DNA from: Olleya sp. Bg11-27
Lineage (GTDB): Bacteria > Bacteroidota > Bacteroidia > Flavobacteriales > Flavobacteriaceae
DNA length: 64,000 nucleotides
Assembly: GCF_002831645.1 (NCBI RefSeq)
Contig: NZ_CP025117.1
Location: 3,611,001 to 3,675,000, forward strand
Direction: 5' to 3'
Within the stretch, counting starts at the first letter, position 1, and every line of letters begins with the position of its first letter. The notes below the pieces were generated by a model. The model was not told the DNA's origin and ran no database searches. It was given only the letters and a program-made list of their open reading frames with translations. A program made the translations under genes and the position numbers. This document shows, in pieces, positions 45,308 to 54,740 of the stretch.

Positions 45308-46480
45308 ATGTTACAAAACAAAACTTTTTTACTACTTCTATTGTCTGCTTTATTCTTTCTAAATTGTAAAGAAGACAAAGGTATTCCGGGTAAACTTCCA
45401 CCGACACAAAATCCACCAACTCAAAAAGTAAGTAGTACTATTGCTTACGCGGAAGGATTTAGCATTTCCACTGTAAGTGATTTTAAGGTTTTAAAAATTA
45501 ATAATCCTTGGCCTAATGCTGAAAAAACATACCGTTATGTTTTAATTTCTAAAGAAGAAGCAGCAAAAAGATCTTTTATGAAAGGCGAATATGATGGTAT
45601 TATCATAACGCCGGTTAAGCGTATTGTTGTGACCTCGACCACTCATATTCCTGCTTTAGAATTATTAAATGAAGAAGAAACCTTAATTGGATTTCCTGGA
45701 ACGGATTATGTCTCATCAGAAAAGACAAGACAACGTATAGATAATGGCAACGTTAGAGAATTAGGTAAAAACGAAGGCCTAAACACAGAAGTGCTACTTA
45801 GTCTAAATCCTGATGTTGTCATTGGTTTTGGTGTTGATGGTAGCAGTAAATCCTTAAATACAATCAATAAAGCAAGGATCCCAGTAATTTATAATGGAGA
45901 TTGGGTTGAAAAATCACCACTAGCCAAAGCAGAATGGATTAAGTTTTTTGGTGCATTATATAATAAAACAGCACAAGCCGATTCTATATTTAAAACTATC
46001 GAAACTGATTATAAAGCGGCACAAAAACTAGCCCAAACGGTTAGTAAACGCCCAACCGTAATAAGTGGTGCTATGCATAAAGACGTCTGGTACTTACCAA
46101 ATGGAACAAGTACCGAAGCTCAGTTTTTAAAAGATGCCAATGTGGATTATTTATATGCAGATACTAAAGGTACAGGAAGTTTAGCCTTAAGTTTTGAAAC
46201 TGTTTTTGAAAAAGCTAAAAGCGCAGACCTATGGTTAAGCCCATCGTATTACCCAACAATGGACGCTTTAAAACAGGCTAACACCCATTACACACAATTT
46301 GATGCGTTTAAAAACAACGCCATTTACACGTTTTCTAATACTACAGGAAAAACGGGAGGCGTATTGTATTATGAGAGCGGTTTAGCAAGACCAGACTTAG
46401 TCTTAAAAGATATTATTAAAATTTGCCACCCAGAACTATTACCAGAATATACACCCTATTTTTTTAAACCTTTAAAGTAA
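45308..46480 (+). CDS. btuF: Periplasmic cobalamin-binding lipoprotein of an ABC transporter, BtuF-like
   Basis: 390 residues from the ATG at 45308; a GTG three codons earlier is also open. Lipoprotein signal ending FLNC (mature Cys near 20 of the ATG form). The helical-backbone binding fold typical of BtuF/FecB proteins is visible: IIITPVKRIVVTSTTHIPALELL, then LLSLNPDVVIGFGVDG, and a conserved WVEKSPLAKAEWIKFFGALY segment. It delivers B12 to BtuCD, whose genes follow. Confidence 0.88.
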   Translation: MLQNKTFLLLLLSALFFLNCKEDKGIPGKLPPTQNPPTQKVSSTIAYAEGFSISTVSDFKVLKINNPWPNAEKTYRYVLISKEEAAKRSFMKGEYDGIIITPVKRIVVTSTTHIPALELLNEEETLIGFPGTDYVSSEKTRQRIDNGNVRELGKNEGLNTEVLLSLNPDVVIGFGVDGSSKSLNTINKARIPVIYNGDWVEKSPLAKAEWIKFFGALYNKTAQADSIFKTIETDYKAAQKLAQTVSKRPTVISGAMHKDVWYLPNGTSTEAQFLKDANVDYLYADTKGTGSLALSFETVFEKAKSADLWLSPSYYPTMDALKQANTHYTQFDAFKNNAIYTFSNTTGKTGGVLYYESGLARPDLVLKDIIKICHPELLPEYTPYFFKPLK

Positions 46481-46522
46481 TAACACTTACAACTTAAAGT
46501 ACAGCCAATTTAAATCTTAGCT

Positions 46523-46530
46523 TATATTTG
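46523..46530 (+). promoter_or_regulatory. Candidate -7 box before btuC
   Basis: TATATTTG, 39 bp before btuC; a small TCCGA/TCGGA hairpin lies between box and start. It may give btuC-btuD their own promoter. Confidence 0.35.
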
Positions 46531-46569
46531 TATGTGATTCCGAAGTTATCGGAGTGAAAAACGATCTAA

Positions 46570-47595
46570 TTGAAAAACAAATATTCATATAGCTTCTTAA
46601 TACTAACAATACTACTGTTGGTACTGTTCTGTGTTAATATTAGTTTAGGGTCTATTTCTATTCCTTTTAAAACCATTGTCAGTAGTTTTTTTACAGCAAC
46701 AGATAGTCTGTCTAATCAAGAGTACATAATACAAAATTACCGTTTACCAAAAGCTATAACTGCTGTTTTGGTCGGTTCTGGTTTAGGGATTTCGGGATTA
46801 TTAATGCAAACCTTATTCAGAAATCCATTAGCAGGTCCTTTTGTGTTAGGGATTACGTCTGGCGCCAGTTTGGGTGTGGCTTTAGTTATTTTAGGAAGTA
46901 GTATTTTTGGTGGATTTTTAGCGACTTTCCTACTTACAAAATGGAGCTTAGTCATTGCTGCCAGCCTAGGTAGTTTTTTAGTCTTGTTACTAGTACTTAT
47001 TGTCTCTTCTAAAGTTAGAGATACCATGGCAATTTTAATTATAGGTTTAATGTTTGGAAGTATCACATCAGCAATTGTTAGTGTCCTCTCCTACTTTAGT
47101 TCTGCCGAGCAATTGCAACAATACATTTTTTGGGGCTTTGGTAGTTTAGGGGATTTAGATTGGAGCGAACTTCAAATTTTTGCATTTCTATATAGTTTAG
47201 GTATCGGTTTTAGTATCTTATCCATTAAAGGATTAAACACATTATTATTAGGTGAAAATTACGCCAAAAGCTTAGGTTTAAACATTAAACAAAGTCGTTT
47301 ATTAATTATAATCGCCACGAGTTTGTTAGCAGGTACAATTACTGCATTTGCAGGACCAATAGCCTTTATAGGTTTGGCAATACCACATGTTACACGACAA
47401 GTATTTAATACCTCAAACCATAAAATACTATTACCAGCAGTCTTTTTATTTGGTGCTATTATTATGCTAATTTGCGACAGTATAGCACAATTACCAAATA
47501 CCGATTATTTATTACCTATCAATGCTATTACCTCTTTAATTGGCGCCCCTGTTGTTGTTTGGTTATTAGTCAGACAGCGTAAAATGGTGTTTTAA
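46570..47595 (+). CDS. btuC: ABC transporter permease, FecCD/BtuC family
   Basis: 341 residues with a TTG start and ten helices. The FecCD signature GSGLGISGLLMQTLFRNPLAGP (near residues 68-89) and the FAGPIAFIGLAIPHVTRQ loop that contacts the ATPase are present. Forms the membrane channel with BtuD. The 90-bp gap after btuF contains its own promoter candidate. Confidence 0.92.
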   Translation: MKNKYSYSFLILTILLLVLFCVNISLGSISIPFKTIVSSFFTATDSLSNQEYIIQNYRLPKAITAVLVGSGLGISGLLMQTLFRNPLAGPFVLGITSGASLGVALVILGSSIFGGFLATFLLTKWSLVIAASLGSFLVLLLVLIVSSKVRDTMAILIIGLMFGSITSAIVSVLSYFSSAEQLQQYIFWGFGSLGDLDWSELQIFAFLYSLGIGFSILSIKGLNTLLLGENYAKSLGLNIKQSRLLIIIATSLLAGTITAFAGPIAFIGLAIPHVTRQVFNTSNHKILLPAVFLFGAIIMLICDSIAQLPNTDYLLPINAITSLIGAPVVVWLLVRQRKMVF

Positions 47596-47637
47596 AATGA
47601 CTATAAAACAAAGCAAAATTTAACCAGAAATAAAATA

Positions 47638-48435
47638 GTGCCAGAACCAAAAAACCAACATACCATCCTTAAAACAGATAACCTAACCATAGGCTATCAG
47701 ACTAAAAAAACGCAAACTATTGTAGCGTCAAACATTACTATTGCTTTAAAAAAAGGAGAATTAATAGGTTTAGTTGGCGGTAATGGTATTGGAAAATCAA
47801 CACTATTAAAAACGTTAACTAAGGTTCACGAGCCTTTACATGGTGCGATTTCAATAAACGAAAAACCATTACAAGACTATTCTAATTTAGAATTAGCAAA
47901 AACCCTAAGCTTGGTCTTAACCGAGCCCATTACAGCTAAAAACCTAACCGTTTTTGAGCTCGTCGCTTTAGGTCGGCAGCCTTATACTAATTGGGTAGGG
48001 AATTTATCTCAACCAGATTTAGAGATTATAACCAAAGCTATTATTCAAACTAATATTGAAGAGTTACAACATAAAAAATGTTTTGAGCTTAGTGATGGTC
48101 AATTACAAAAAGTGATGATTGCACGTGCGTTAGCACAAGATACAGACCTGATTATTCTAGACGAACCAACATCCCATCTGGATATGTATCATAAAGTATA
48201 CATCTTAAAACTACTGCGTAAACTAACCAAAGAAACGGGTAAAACAATTCTATTTTCTTCTCATGAAATAGATTTAGCCATCCAACTCTGTGACAGTATG
48301 ATTGTCATGTCTAAAGACAGTATTATAAGCGATACGCCTTGCCATTTAATCGAAAAAGGAGCCTTTTCTAAACTTTTCCCTGAAGATATGATTGTTTTTG
48401 ATGAAAAAACAGGTAGTTTTAGTGTTAAAAAGTAA
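47638..48435 (+). CDS. btuD: ABC transporter ATP-binding protein, BtuD-like
   Basis: 265 residues with a GTG start. Walker A GGNGIGKSTLL near residues 46-56, an LSDGQLQK signature near 158 (D in place of the usual G), Walker B DLIILDEPTSHLD near 177-189 and the switch His in SSHEIDLAI. Powers B12 import with btuF and btuC. Confidence 0.92.
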   Translation: MPEPKNQHTILKTDNLTIGYQTKKTQTIVASNITIALKKGELIGLVGGNGIGKSTLLKTLTKVHEPLHGAISINEKPLQDYSNLELAKTLSLVLTEPITAKNLTVFELVALGRQPYTNWVGNLSQPDLEIITKAIIQTNIEELQHKKCFELSDGQLQKVMIARALAQDTDLIILDEPTSHLDMYHKVYILKLLRKLTKETGKTILFSSHEIDLAIQLCDSMIVMSKDSIISDTPCHLIEKGAFSKLFPEDMIVFDEKTGSFSVKK

Positions 48436-48441
48436 TTTTCA

Positions 48442-49709
48442 CGTCCTACTCCACTTGTTTCAGTATATCACATTTTTAGGATTATGAAACATCCTCAATA
48501 GAACTAACTTCAACTGCATTACGATTTCAAAGCAATAAACAACGTCATGCTGAACTTGTTTCAGTATCACATTGTAATTAGGATTTTGAAACATCTTAAA
48601 TAGAACAAACTTCATCTGCATTACGATTTCAAAACAATAAACAACGTCATGCTGAACTTGTTTCAGTATCACATATTAATTAAGGTTTTAAAACATCCTC
48701 AATAGAACTAACTTCATCTGCATTACGATTTCAAAGCAATAAACAACGTCATGCTGAACTTGTTTCAGTATCACATAGTAATTAAGCTTTTAAAACATCC
48801 TCAATAGAACTAACTTCATCTGCATTACGATTACAAAGCAATAAATAACGTCATGCTGAACTTGTTTCAGTATCACATACTAATTAAGGTTTTTGAAACA
48901 TCTTCAATAGAACTAACTTCATCTGAATTACAATTACAAAGCAATAAACAACGTCATACTGAACTTGTTTCAGTATCTCATATTAATTAAGCTTTTAAAA
49001 CATCCCCAATAAAACTAACTTCATCTGCATTACGATTACAAATCAATAAACGACGTCATACTGAATTTGTTTCAGTATCTCATAGTAATTAAGCTTTTGA
49101 AACATCTTAAATAGAACTAGCTTCATCTGCATTACGATTACAAAGTAATAAACAACGTCATGCTGAACTTGTTTCAGTATCACATACTAATTAGACTTTT
49201 AAAACATCCTCAATAGCACTAACTTCATCTGCATTACGATTACAAATCAAAAAATGACGTCATACTGAACTTGTTTCAGTATCACATAGTAATTAAGCTT
49301 TTGAAACATCTCAATAAAACTAACTTCAACTGCATTACGATTTCAAAGCAATAAACAACGTCATACTGAACTTGTTTCAGTATCTCATATTAATTAGACT
49401 TTTGAAACATCTCCAATAGAACTAACTTCATCTGCATTACGATTTCAAAGCAATAAACAACGTCATGCTGAACTTGTTTCAGTATCACATAGTAATTAAG
49501 CTTTTAAAACATCCTCAATAGAACTAACTTCATCTGCATTACGATTACAAAGCAATAAACAACGTCATGCTGAACTTGTTTCAGTATCACATATTAATTA
49601 GACTTTTGAAACATCCTAAATAGAACTAACTTCATCTGCATTACGATTTCAAAGCAATAAATAACGTCATGCTGAACTTGTTTCAGTATCTCATAGTAAT
49701 TAAGGTTTT
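48442..49709. repeat. Tandem array of a 102-bp unit, 12 copies plus a partial
   Basis: Unit starts are at 48442, 48543, 48645, 48748, 48849, 48952, 49054, 49156, 49258, 49359, 49461, 49563 and 49665; periods are 101-103 bp. Each unit opens with CGTCATGCTGAACTTG followed by TTTCAGTATC, which folds into a hairpin (ATRCTGAA, CTTGT loop, TTCAGTAT). The remainder contains AACTAACTTCATCTGCATTA. The first copy is the most diverged. A minus-strand open frame covers only the first two units, so it does not look coding. It occupies the space between btuD and rmuC. Confidence 0.9.
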
Positions 49710-49851
49710 GAATGATCTATTTTCATACCTTATAAAAAAGACCATTAACTACGTTCAGTTGCAACAAAAGCATGTATTTACTATATAAAATGTACTGACT
49801 TCACACTGAGTAACAAATTAACTATCTTTGGCTAAATTTCTTTTCTATTAA
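49710..49851. other. Leader between the array and rmuC
   Basis: 142 bp without repeat or gene; holds the candidate rmuC promoter box. Confidence 0.5.
49823..49830 (+). promoter_or_regulatory. Candidate -7 box for rmuC
   Basis: TATCTTTG, 21 bp before the rmuC ATG, full match to TAnnTTTG. Confidence 0.4.
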
Positions 49852-51237
49852 ATGAACGACAACATCATCCTTATACTTGCTATTTTAATCGCTGCCGCTA
49901 TTGGTGGTTATTTAGGTATGCTATTCACTACACTTAAAAGTAAAAGTGAGAAAAGCACCTTGGAAGAGCGCAATGCAAACTTACAACAGCAATTGTCTGA
50001 CTTAAAACAATTTTATTCCGCTGAAAGCGAAAAGCAAAGCGCCACCTTTACTACCCAATTACAAGAGTTGAAACAAACTATTTCTAAAATTGAAATAGAG
50101 CGCGAAGGGATCCGTCGTGAAAAGGATTTTTTAAATGAAGATTTGGCTAGAAAAAATGCAGATTTTGAAAACTTACAGCAATTAAATCTAAAACGTGAGG
50201 AAGAAGTCGAATTGCGTCAAGAACAATTGCGTAAAGATTTTGAACTATTAGCAACCAAAATTTTAGATGAAAAGAGTAAAAAATTCACCCTTCAGAATAA
50301 AGAAAACATTAAAAATATTTTAAGTCCACTTCAAGAAAAGATTCAAATTTTCGAGAAAAAGGTAGACGATACACAAAAGGAAAGTATTAGCATGCATTCT
50401 GCTTTAAAAGAGCAATTACTTGGTTTAAAAGACTTAAACCAACAAATGACAAAAGAAGCCACTAACTTAACTAGAGCCTTAAAAGGAGATAGTAAAATGC
50501 AAGGAAATTGGGGCGAATTAGTCTTGGAACGTGTTCTTGAAAAATCAGGTTTGGAAAAAGACAGAGAATATTTTGTACAACAAAATTTTACCAGAGCGGA
50601 TGGTTCTAGAGTACTACCGGATATTGTACTGCACTTACCTGACAATAAAAAAATGATTATTGACAGTAAGGTGTCTTTAACCGATTATGAACGTTACGTT
50701 AATGCTGAAGATGACGAGCGCGAGTTATTTTTAAAAGCACACATCAATTCTATAAAAAGGCACGTCGACCAATTATCTGAGAAAAAATACGAAGATTTAT
50801 ATGACATCGAAAGTCCTGATTTTGTCTTACTATTTATCCCAATCGAACCTGCTTTTGCAGTCGCTATAAATGCCGATAATTCGATTTACAATAAAGCATT
50901 CGAGAAAAACATAGTTATTGTAACCCCTTCTACCCTATTAGCCACGTTACGAACGGTGGATAGTATGTGGAATAATGAAAAACAACAACAAAACGCCATC
51001 GAAATTGCACGTCAAGCAGGTGCGCTGTACGATAAGTTTCACGGTTTGGTAAATGACTTAACTGGTGTTGGAAAAAAGATCGACGATGCTAAAAGAGATT
51101 ATTCTTCTGCAATGAATAAGTTAGTAGAAGGCAAAGGAAACTTAGTGAAAAGTGTTGAAAAATTAAAAAAACTAGGCGCAAAAGCTAAAAAAGCATTACC
51201 AGAAGCGATAATAAAACGAGCAGAATCTGACGATTAA
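49852..51237 (+). CDS. rmuC: RmuC-family DNA recombination-associated protein
   Basis: 461 residues. An N-terminal membrane helix (about 5-25), a long coiled coil (about 30-135), then the RmuC nuclease-like domain (KGDSKMQGNWGELVLERVLEKSGL, VLPDIVLHLPDNKKMIIDSKVSL near 260-285, with PD..(D/E)xK-like residues). In E. coli RmuC limits inversions at short repeats. Here it follows a repeat array, probably by coincidence. Followed after 12 bp by a small membrane protein. Confidence 0.92.
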   Translation: MNDNIILILAILIAAAIGGYLGMLFTTLKSKSEKSTLEERNANLQQQLSDLKQFYSAESEKQSATFTTQLQELKQTISKIEIEREGIRREKDFLNEDLARKNADFENLQQLNLKREEEVELRQEQLRKDFELLATKILDEKSKKFTLQNKENIKNILSPLQEKIQIFEKKVDDTQKESISMHSALKEQLLGLKDLNQQMTKEATNLTRALKGDSKMQGNWGELVLERVLEKSGLEKDREYFVQQNFTRADGSRVLPDIVLHLPDNKKMIIDSKVSLTDYERYVNAEDDERELFLKAHINSIKRHVDQLSEKKYEDLYDIESPDFVLLFIPIEPAFAVAINADNSIYNKAFEKNIVIVTPSTLLATLRTVDSMWNNEKQQQNAIEIARQAGALYDKFHGLVNDLTGVGKKIDDAKRDYSSAMNKLVEGKGNLVKSVEKLKKLGAKAKKALPEAIIKRAESDD

Positions 51238-51249
51238 AAAATAGATATC

Positions 51250-51615
51250 ATGATAAAATTTTTAGTAAAAACATTAATTATTGTAGTCCTTATTGTAGCT
51301 GGCTATTTTTCCTTTATCTATTTTGCGACATACAGCGAAGGGGTGAGAGCTGGAGAGCTAGTCAAGTTTACTAACAAAGGTGTTATTTTTAAAACATGGG
51401 AAGGCGAAATTAGTCAAGGGGTATCCGAAGCGCAACGTTTTGAATTCTCTGTTGAAGACAAAGAAAAACAGGTCATCAAAGACTTAAACCGTTTACAAGG
51501 TAAATTTGTAAAATTGACGTATTTTGAACGCTACAAAACCTTCTTTTGGCTAGGTGACACCAAGTATTTTATTACTAAAGTAGAAGAAGATAAAGAACGC
51601 CGATCTAATTACTAA
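51250..51615 (+). CDS. Small membrane-anchored protein
   Basis: 121 residues: N-terminal helix (about 5-26) and a soluble basic-aromatic domain (GVIFKTWEGEISQGVSEAQRFEFSV). Homologues in Flavobacteriaceae are often labelled 6-phosphogluconate dehydrogenase, but no such motif or size is present here. Function unknown. Two bases before the thioesterase gene. Confidence 0.75.
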   Translation: MIKFLVKTLIIVVLIVAGYFSFIYFATYSEGVRAGELVKFTNKGVIFKTWEGEISQGVSEAQRFEFSVEDKEKQVIKDLNRLQGKFVKLTYFERYKTFFWLGDTKYFITKVEEDKERRSNY

Positions 51616-51617
51616 TT

Positions 51618-52172
51618 ATGAAAGATTATAAAACAGCAGATGCCTCACGCATCAGTATATCCGAGCTAATGCTACCTTCTCATTCCAATTTTAGTGGAAA
51701 AATACATGGAGGTTACATCTTAAATTTAATGGATCAAATTGCCTTTGCTTGTGCTTCAAAACATTCAAAAAGCTACTGCGTTACCGCAAGTGTAGATACG
51801 GTCGACTTTTTAAATCCCATTGAAGTTGGAGAATTAGTAACCATGAAAGCCTCTGTAAACTTTGTAGGTAACACCTCCATGGTTGTTGGTATTAGAGTGA
51901 TTGCAGAAAACATTCAAACGGGAATTATAAAACACTGCAACTCGTCTTACTTTACAATGGTCTCTAAAGATGAACATGGTAAATCTAAAGCCGTTCCTGG
52001 ACTTATTTTAAATGACAAAGTAGAAGTCAAACGCTTTTTAAAAGCCCTGAAGCGTATGGAAACTAAAAAACAACGTCAATATGAGTTTGATCACCAAGAT
52101 TTCTCTCACGTAGACTATTTACCTATTTTACAAGACCATAAAGTTAGGATAGACCTGCCTGAGAATTTTTAA
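51618..52172 (+). CDS. Acyl-CoA thioesterase (hotdog fold)
   Basis: 184 residues. The HGGYILNLMDQIAFACASKHSKSYCVTASVD segment (about 29-60) is the hotdog helix and following strand of cytoplasmic acyl-CoA hydrolases, with Asp in LMDQ as a catalytic candidate. Releases CoA from acyl-CoA; chain length is not predictable. Last gene of the rmuC group. Confidence 0.9.
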   Translation: MKDYKTADASRISISELMLPSHSNFSGKIHGGYILNLMDQIAFACASKHSKSYCVTASVDTVDFLNPIEVGELVTMKASVNFVGNTSMVVGIRVIAENIQTGIIKHCNSSYFTMVSKDEHGKSKAVPGLILNDKVEVKRFLKALKRMETKKQRQYEFDHQDFSHVDYLPILQDHKVRIDLPENF

Positions 52173-52386
52173 CATTAAAGCCCTTTCAAAATCGAATAGA
52201 AAAATTATTACCTAGAGCAATAGTTTGAAATTTCATAGACAAGCAAGACCATAGGAAAACCTAATTATAATCATATCAAATACTAAACATATTTTTTTTG
52301 GTTAATTCTGTGCTAAAAACTGCAAATTAAAAAGACAAAAACTATGGATTTAAAAAATAATTTACTTACTTTAAAAAAAACAAAAA

Positions 52387-53280
52387 TTGCTTATTCTTAA
52401 AACTTTACTATATTTTTCAATTTTTAAATACCCATTGACTAGAGATGAAATTTTTACTTTCTCACAAGTAAAAACTTTAGAAGAGGTGGATAAACAATTG
52501 AAGTATTTATTAGACAAAAAAGTTGTGTTTCAATTTGGAATCTACTTTTCTATTTCAAATAGCTTAAACTCTATTAAAAGAAGGGAATTAGGTAATAAAA
52601 AAGCCGAAGCTATTTTACCCAAGGCAAAAAAAGTAAGTAAATTCATTTCTAAATTTCCATACGTAGAGAATGTAAGTATCTCTGGAGGTTTATCTAAAAA
52701 CTATTACGATGATGATGGTGATTTTGATTTTTTTATAATTACTACGCCAAATAGACTTTGGATTGCTAGAACATTTCTAATTCTTTACAAAAAAATATTT
52801 TTATTAAATTCTAAAAAATATTTTTGTGTAAATTATTTTATTAGCAGTAATTATTTATCTATTGCTGAACGTAACAGATTTACTGCTACAGAAATAGTGA
52901 CTCTACTTCCTATTTATGGCAAAGACCTGTTTAATCAATTTATAAAAAACAATCAATGGTCAACAGATTTGTTCCCTAATAAAGATTTAACAAAATATGA
53001 AGACATATTAGACATAAAGAAATCCATTCCTGCAAAATTATTAGAGCTCATTTTTAATACAAAACTAGGTGATTACTTAGACGAAATATTAAGAAAATTA
53101 ACTTTAAAAAAATGGAAGATAAGCTTTGATCATATGAATGAAAACGATTTCAAAATAGCAATGAAATCGACTAAAAATGTATCAAAACATCATCCACAAA
53201 ACTTTCAAAAAAAAGTTATACAAAGTTTAGAAGAAAAATACATTGACATAACAAATAAGCATAATTTAGAGTATATATAA
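52387..53280 (+). CDS. Nucleotidyltransferase-like protein with N-terminal winged helix
   Basis: 297 residues if translation begins at TTG 52387. An N-terminal winged-helix-like part (LKTLLYFSIFKYPLTRDEIF, about 4-23) precedes a nucleotidyltransferase-type core with SGGLSKNYYDDDGDFDFF near 99-116, where the DxD is expected to bind metal and NTP. The protein may be truncated at the front: an ATG at 52344 opens a matching reading in another frame separated by an A8 run (see findings). First gene of the large operon; the next gene starts 3 bp after its stop. Confidence 0.72.
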   Translation: MLILKTLLYFSIFKYPLTRDEIFTFSQVKTLEEVDKQLKYLLDKKVVFQFGIYFSISNSLNSIKRRELGNKKAEAILPKAKKVSKFISKFPYVENVSISGGLSKNYYDDDGDFDFFIITTPNRLWIARTFLILYKKIFLLNSKKYFCVNYFISSNYLSIAERNRFTATEIVTLLPIYGKDLFNQFIKNNQWSTDLFPNKDLTKYEDILDIKKSIPAKLLELIFNTKLGDYLDEILRKLTLKKWKISFDHMNENDFKIAMKSTKNVSKHHPQNFQKKVIQSLEEKYIDITNKHNLEYI

Positions 53281-53282
53281 AA

Positions 53283-54740
53283 ATGGTAGACGTTTTACTT
53301 TCACATTCTTATTTCTATAAATTTGACCAAAAGCAATGGGACAACAAAACGCCTTTCCCACCTTTAGGTACTCTTTATGCGGCTTCTTTTTTAAGAGAAA
53401 ACAACTACAATGTTGCTGTGTTTGACACCAATTTAATCGATAATCCAGAGAGTGTTTTGCCTCTATTAAAAAAGGAACAACCTCGTTTTTTTGTACTTTA
53501 TGATGATGGTTTTAATTACCTCACAAAAATGTGCTTAACCGCCATGCGTGAGGCCGCATTTAAAATGATTAAAATTGCAAAATCTTTCAATTGTAAAATA
53601 ATTATTTGCAGTTCTGACTCTACGGATCACTACGAAAAGTATTTAAACGAAGGGGCCGATTTTATTATTCAAGGCGAAGGAGAAATCTCTTTAAAAGAAC
53701 TGATTGATGCCTTATCAAAAAACGAAGATACAACGTTAATAAAAGGACTTGTATTTAATAATAATAATGGAGAGATTATAAAAAACCCAAAACATACCGT
53801 TTTACGTGACTTAGATGTATTACCAATGCCAGCTTGGGACTTAATAGACTTAAAACTTTATAAAAACATTTGGGAATCTGGAGGAAAAGAATTTACTTTA
53901 AACATAGCAACTACAAGAGGTTGTCCTTATAAATGCAATTGGTGTGCAAAGCCGATTTATGGCAATCGTTACAACTCGCATTCACCAGAATACATTACAA
54001 AGCACATTAAATATTTATCTGAAACCTATAACGTAAATAGATTTTGGATGTGTGACGACATCTTTGGTTTAAAACCAAATTGGGTTCAGAAATTTAATAT
54101 AGCACTTAAAAAAGAAAACTTAAAAATCTCTTACTTCATCCAAAGTCGCGTGGATCTTTTATTAAAAGAAGATACTATTGATGCTTTAGCAGAAAGCGGT
54201 TTAGAGGAAGTTTGGGTTGGAGCAGAAAGTGGTTCCCAAGCCATTTTGGATGCTATGGATAAGGATACAACTGTAGCCCAAATTTATGAAGCCACCAGAT
54301 TACTTAAAGCTAAAAACATTAAAGTAGCCTTTTTTATTCAGTTTGGCTATATTAATGAAACCAAAGAGGATATTAACAAAACCATTGCAATGATAAAGGA
54401 ATTGGTACCAGATAATATTGGTATCTCTGTATCTTACCCGCTTCCTGGAACAAAATTTTACGATAAAGTTAAAGATGATTTACAATTAAAAGCAAATTGG
54501 GCAGATTCCGATGAATTAGCCATGATGTTTAAAGGTACTTTTAACTCAAAGTACTATAAAAAGCTACATCGTTTTGTACATAAAGAGTACAGAAAAAGTC
54601 AAGGTTTAGATAATTTAAAGTCAATTTTTAATAGTTCTAAAAGCACAAATTGGAGATCTATAGGCTTATTACTGTACTACATTCCTACTTCGTTTTTAGA
54701 TAAAATAATACTTAAAAAAATGCAGAACACCAATGATTAA
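53283..54740 (+). CDS. B12-binding radical SAM protein
   Basis: 485 residues. An N-terminal Rossmann-like cobalamin-binding domain (about 1-145, PFPPLGTLYAASFLRENN then GADFIIQGEGE) is followed by a radical SAM barrel with TTRGCPYKCNWCAKP, the CxxxCxxC cluster site near 212-219, and a C-terminal helical region. B12-dependent radical SAM enzymes commonly methylate unactivated carbons or perform ring and rearrangement chemistry. It overlaps the methyltransferase gene by 8 bp. Confidence 0.92.
   Translation: MVDVLLSHSYFYKFDQKQWDNKTPFPPLGTLYAASFLRENNYNVAVFDTNLIDNPESVLPLLKKEQPRFFVLYDDGFNYLTKMCLTAMREAAFKMIKIAKSFNCKIIICSSDSTDHYEKYLNEGADFIIQGEGEISLKELIDALSKNEDTTLIKGLVFNNNNGEIIKNPKHTVLRDLDVLPMPAWDLIDLKLYKNIWESGGKEFTLNIATTRGCPYKCNWCAKPIYGNRYNSHSPEYITKHIKYLSETYNVNRFWMCDDIFGLKPNWVQKFNIALKKENLKISYFIQSRVDLLLKEDTIDALAESGLEEVWVGAESGSQAILDAMDKDTTVAQIYEATRLLKAKNIKVAFFIQFGYINETKEDINKTIAMIKELVPDNIGISVSYPLPGTKFYDKVKDDLQLKANWADSDELAMMFKGTFNSKYYKKLHRFVHKEYRKSQGLDNLKSIFNSSKSTNWRSIGLLLYYIPTSFLDKIILKKMQNTND

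Noticed and set aside
48460-48672. Minus-strand open frame of 70 codons in the tandem array with a repeated VILKQVQHDVVYCFEIVMQ pattern
   Set aside because: It only reflects the 102-bp period (34 codons) in the first two units; units 3-13 do not keep the frame, and periods of 101 and 103 bp break it.
48442-49709. CRISPR array
   Set aside because: The whole 102-bp unit repeats; there are no unique spacers of constant length between short direct repeats, and no cas gene is near.
51250-51615. Naming this gene 6-phosphogluconate dehydrogenase
   Set aside because: 121 residues with one membrane helix and no Rossmann fold or 6PGD motif.
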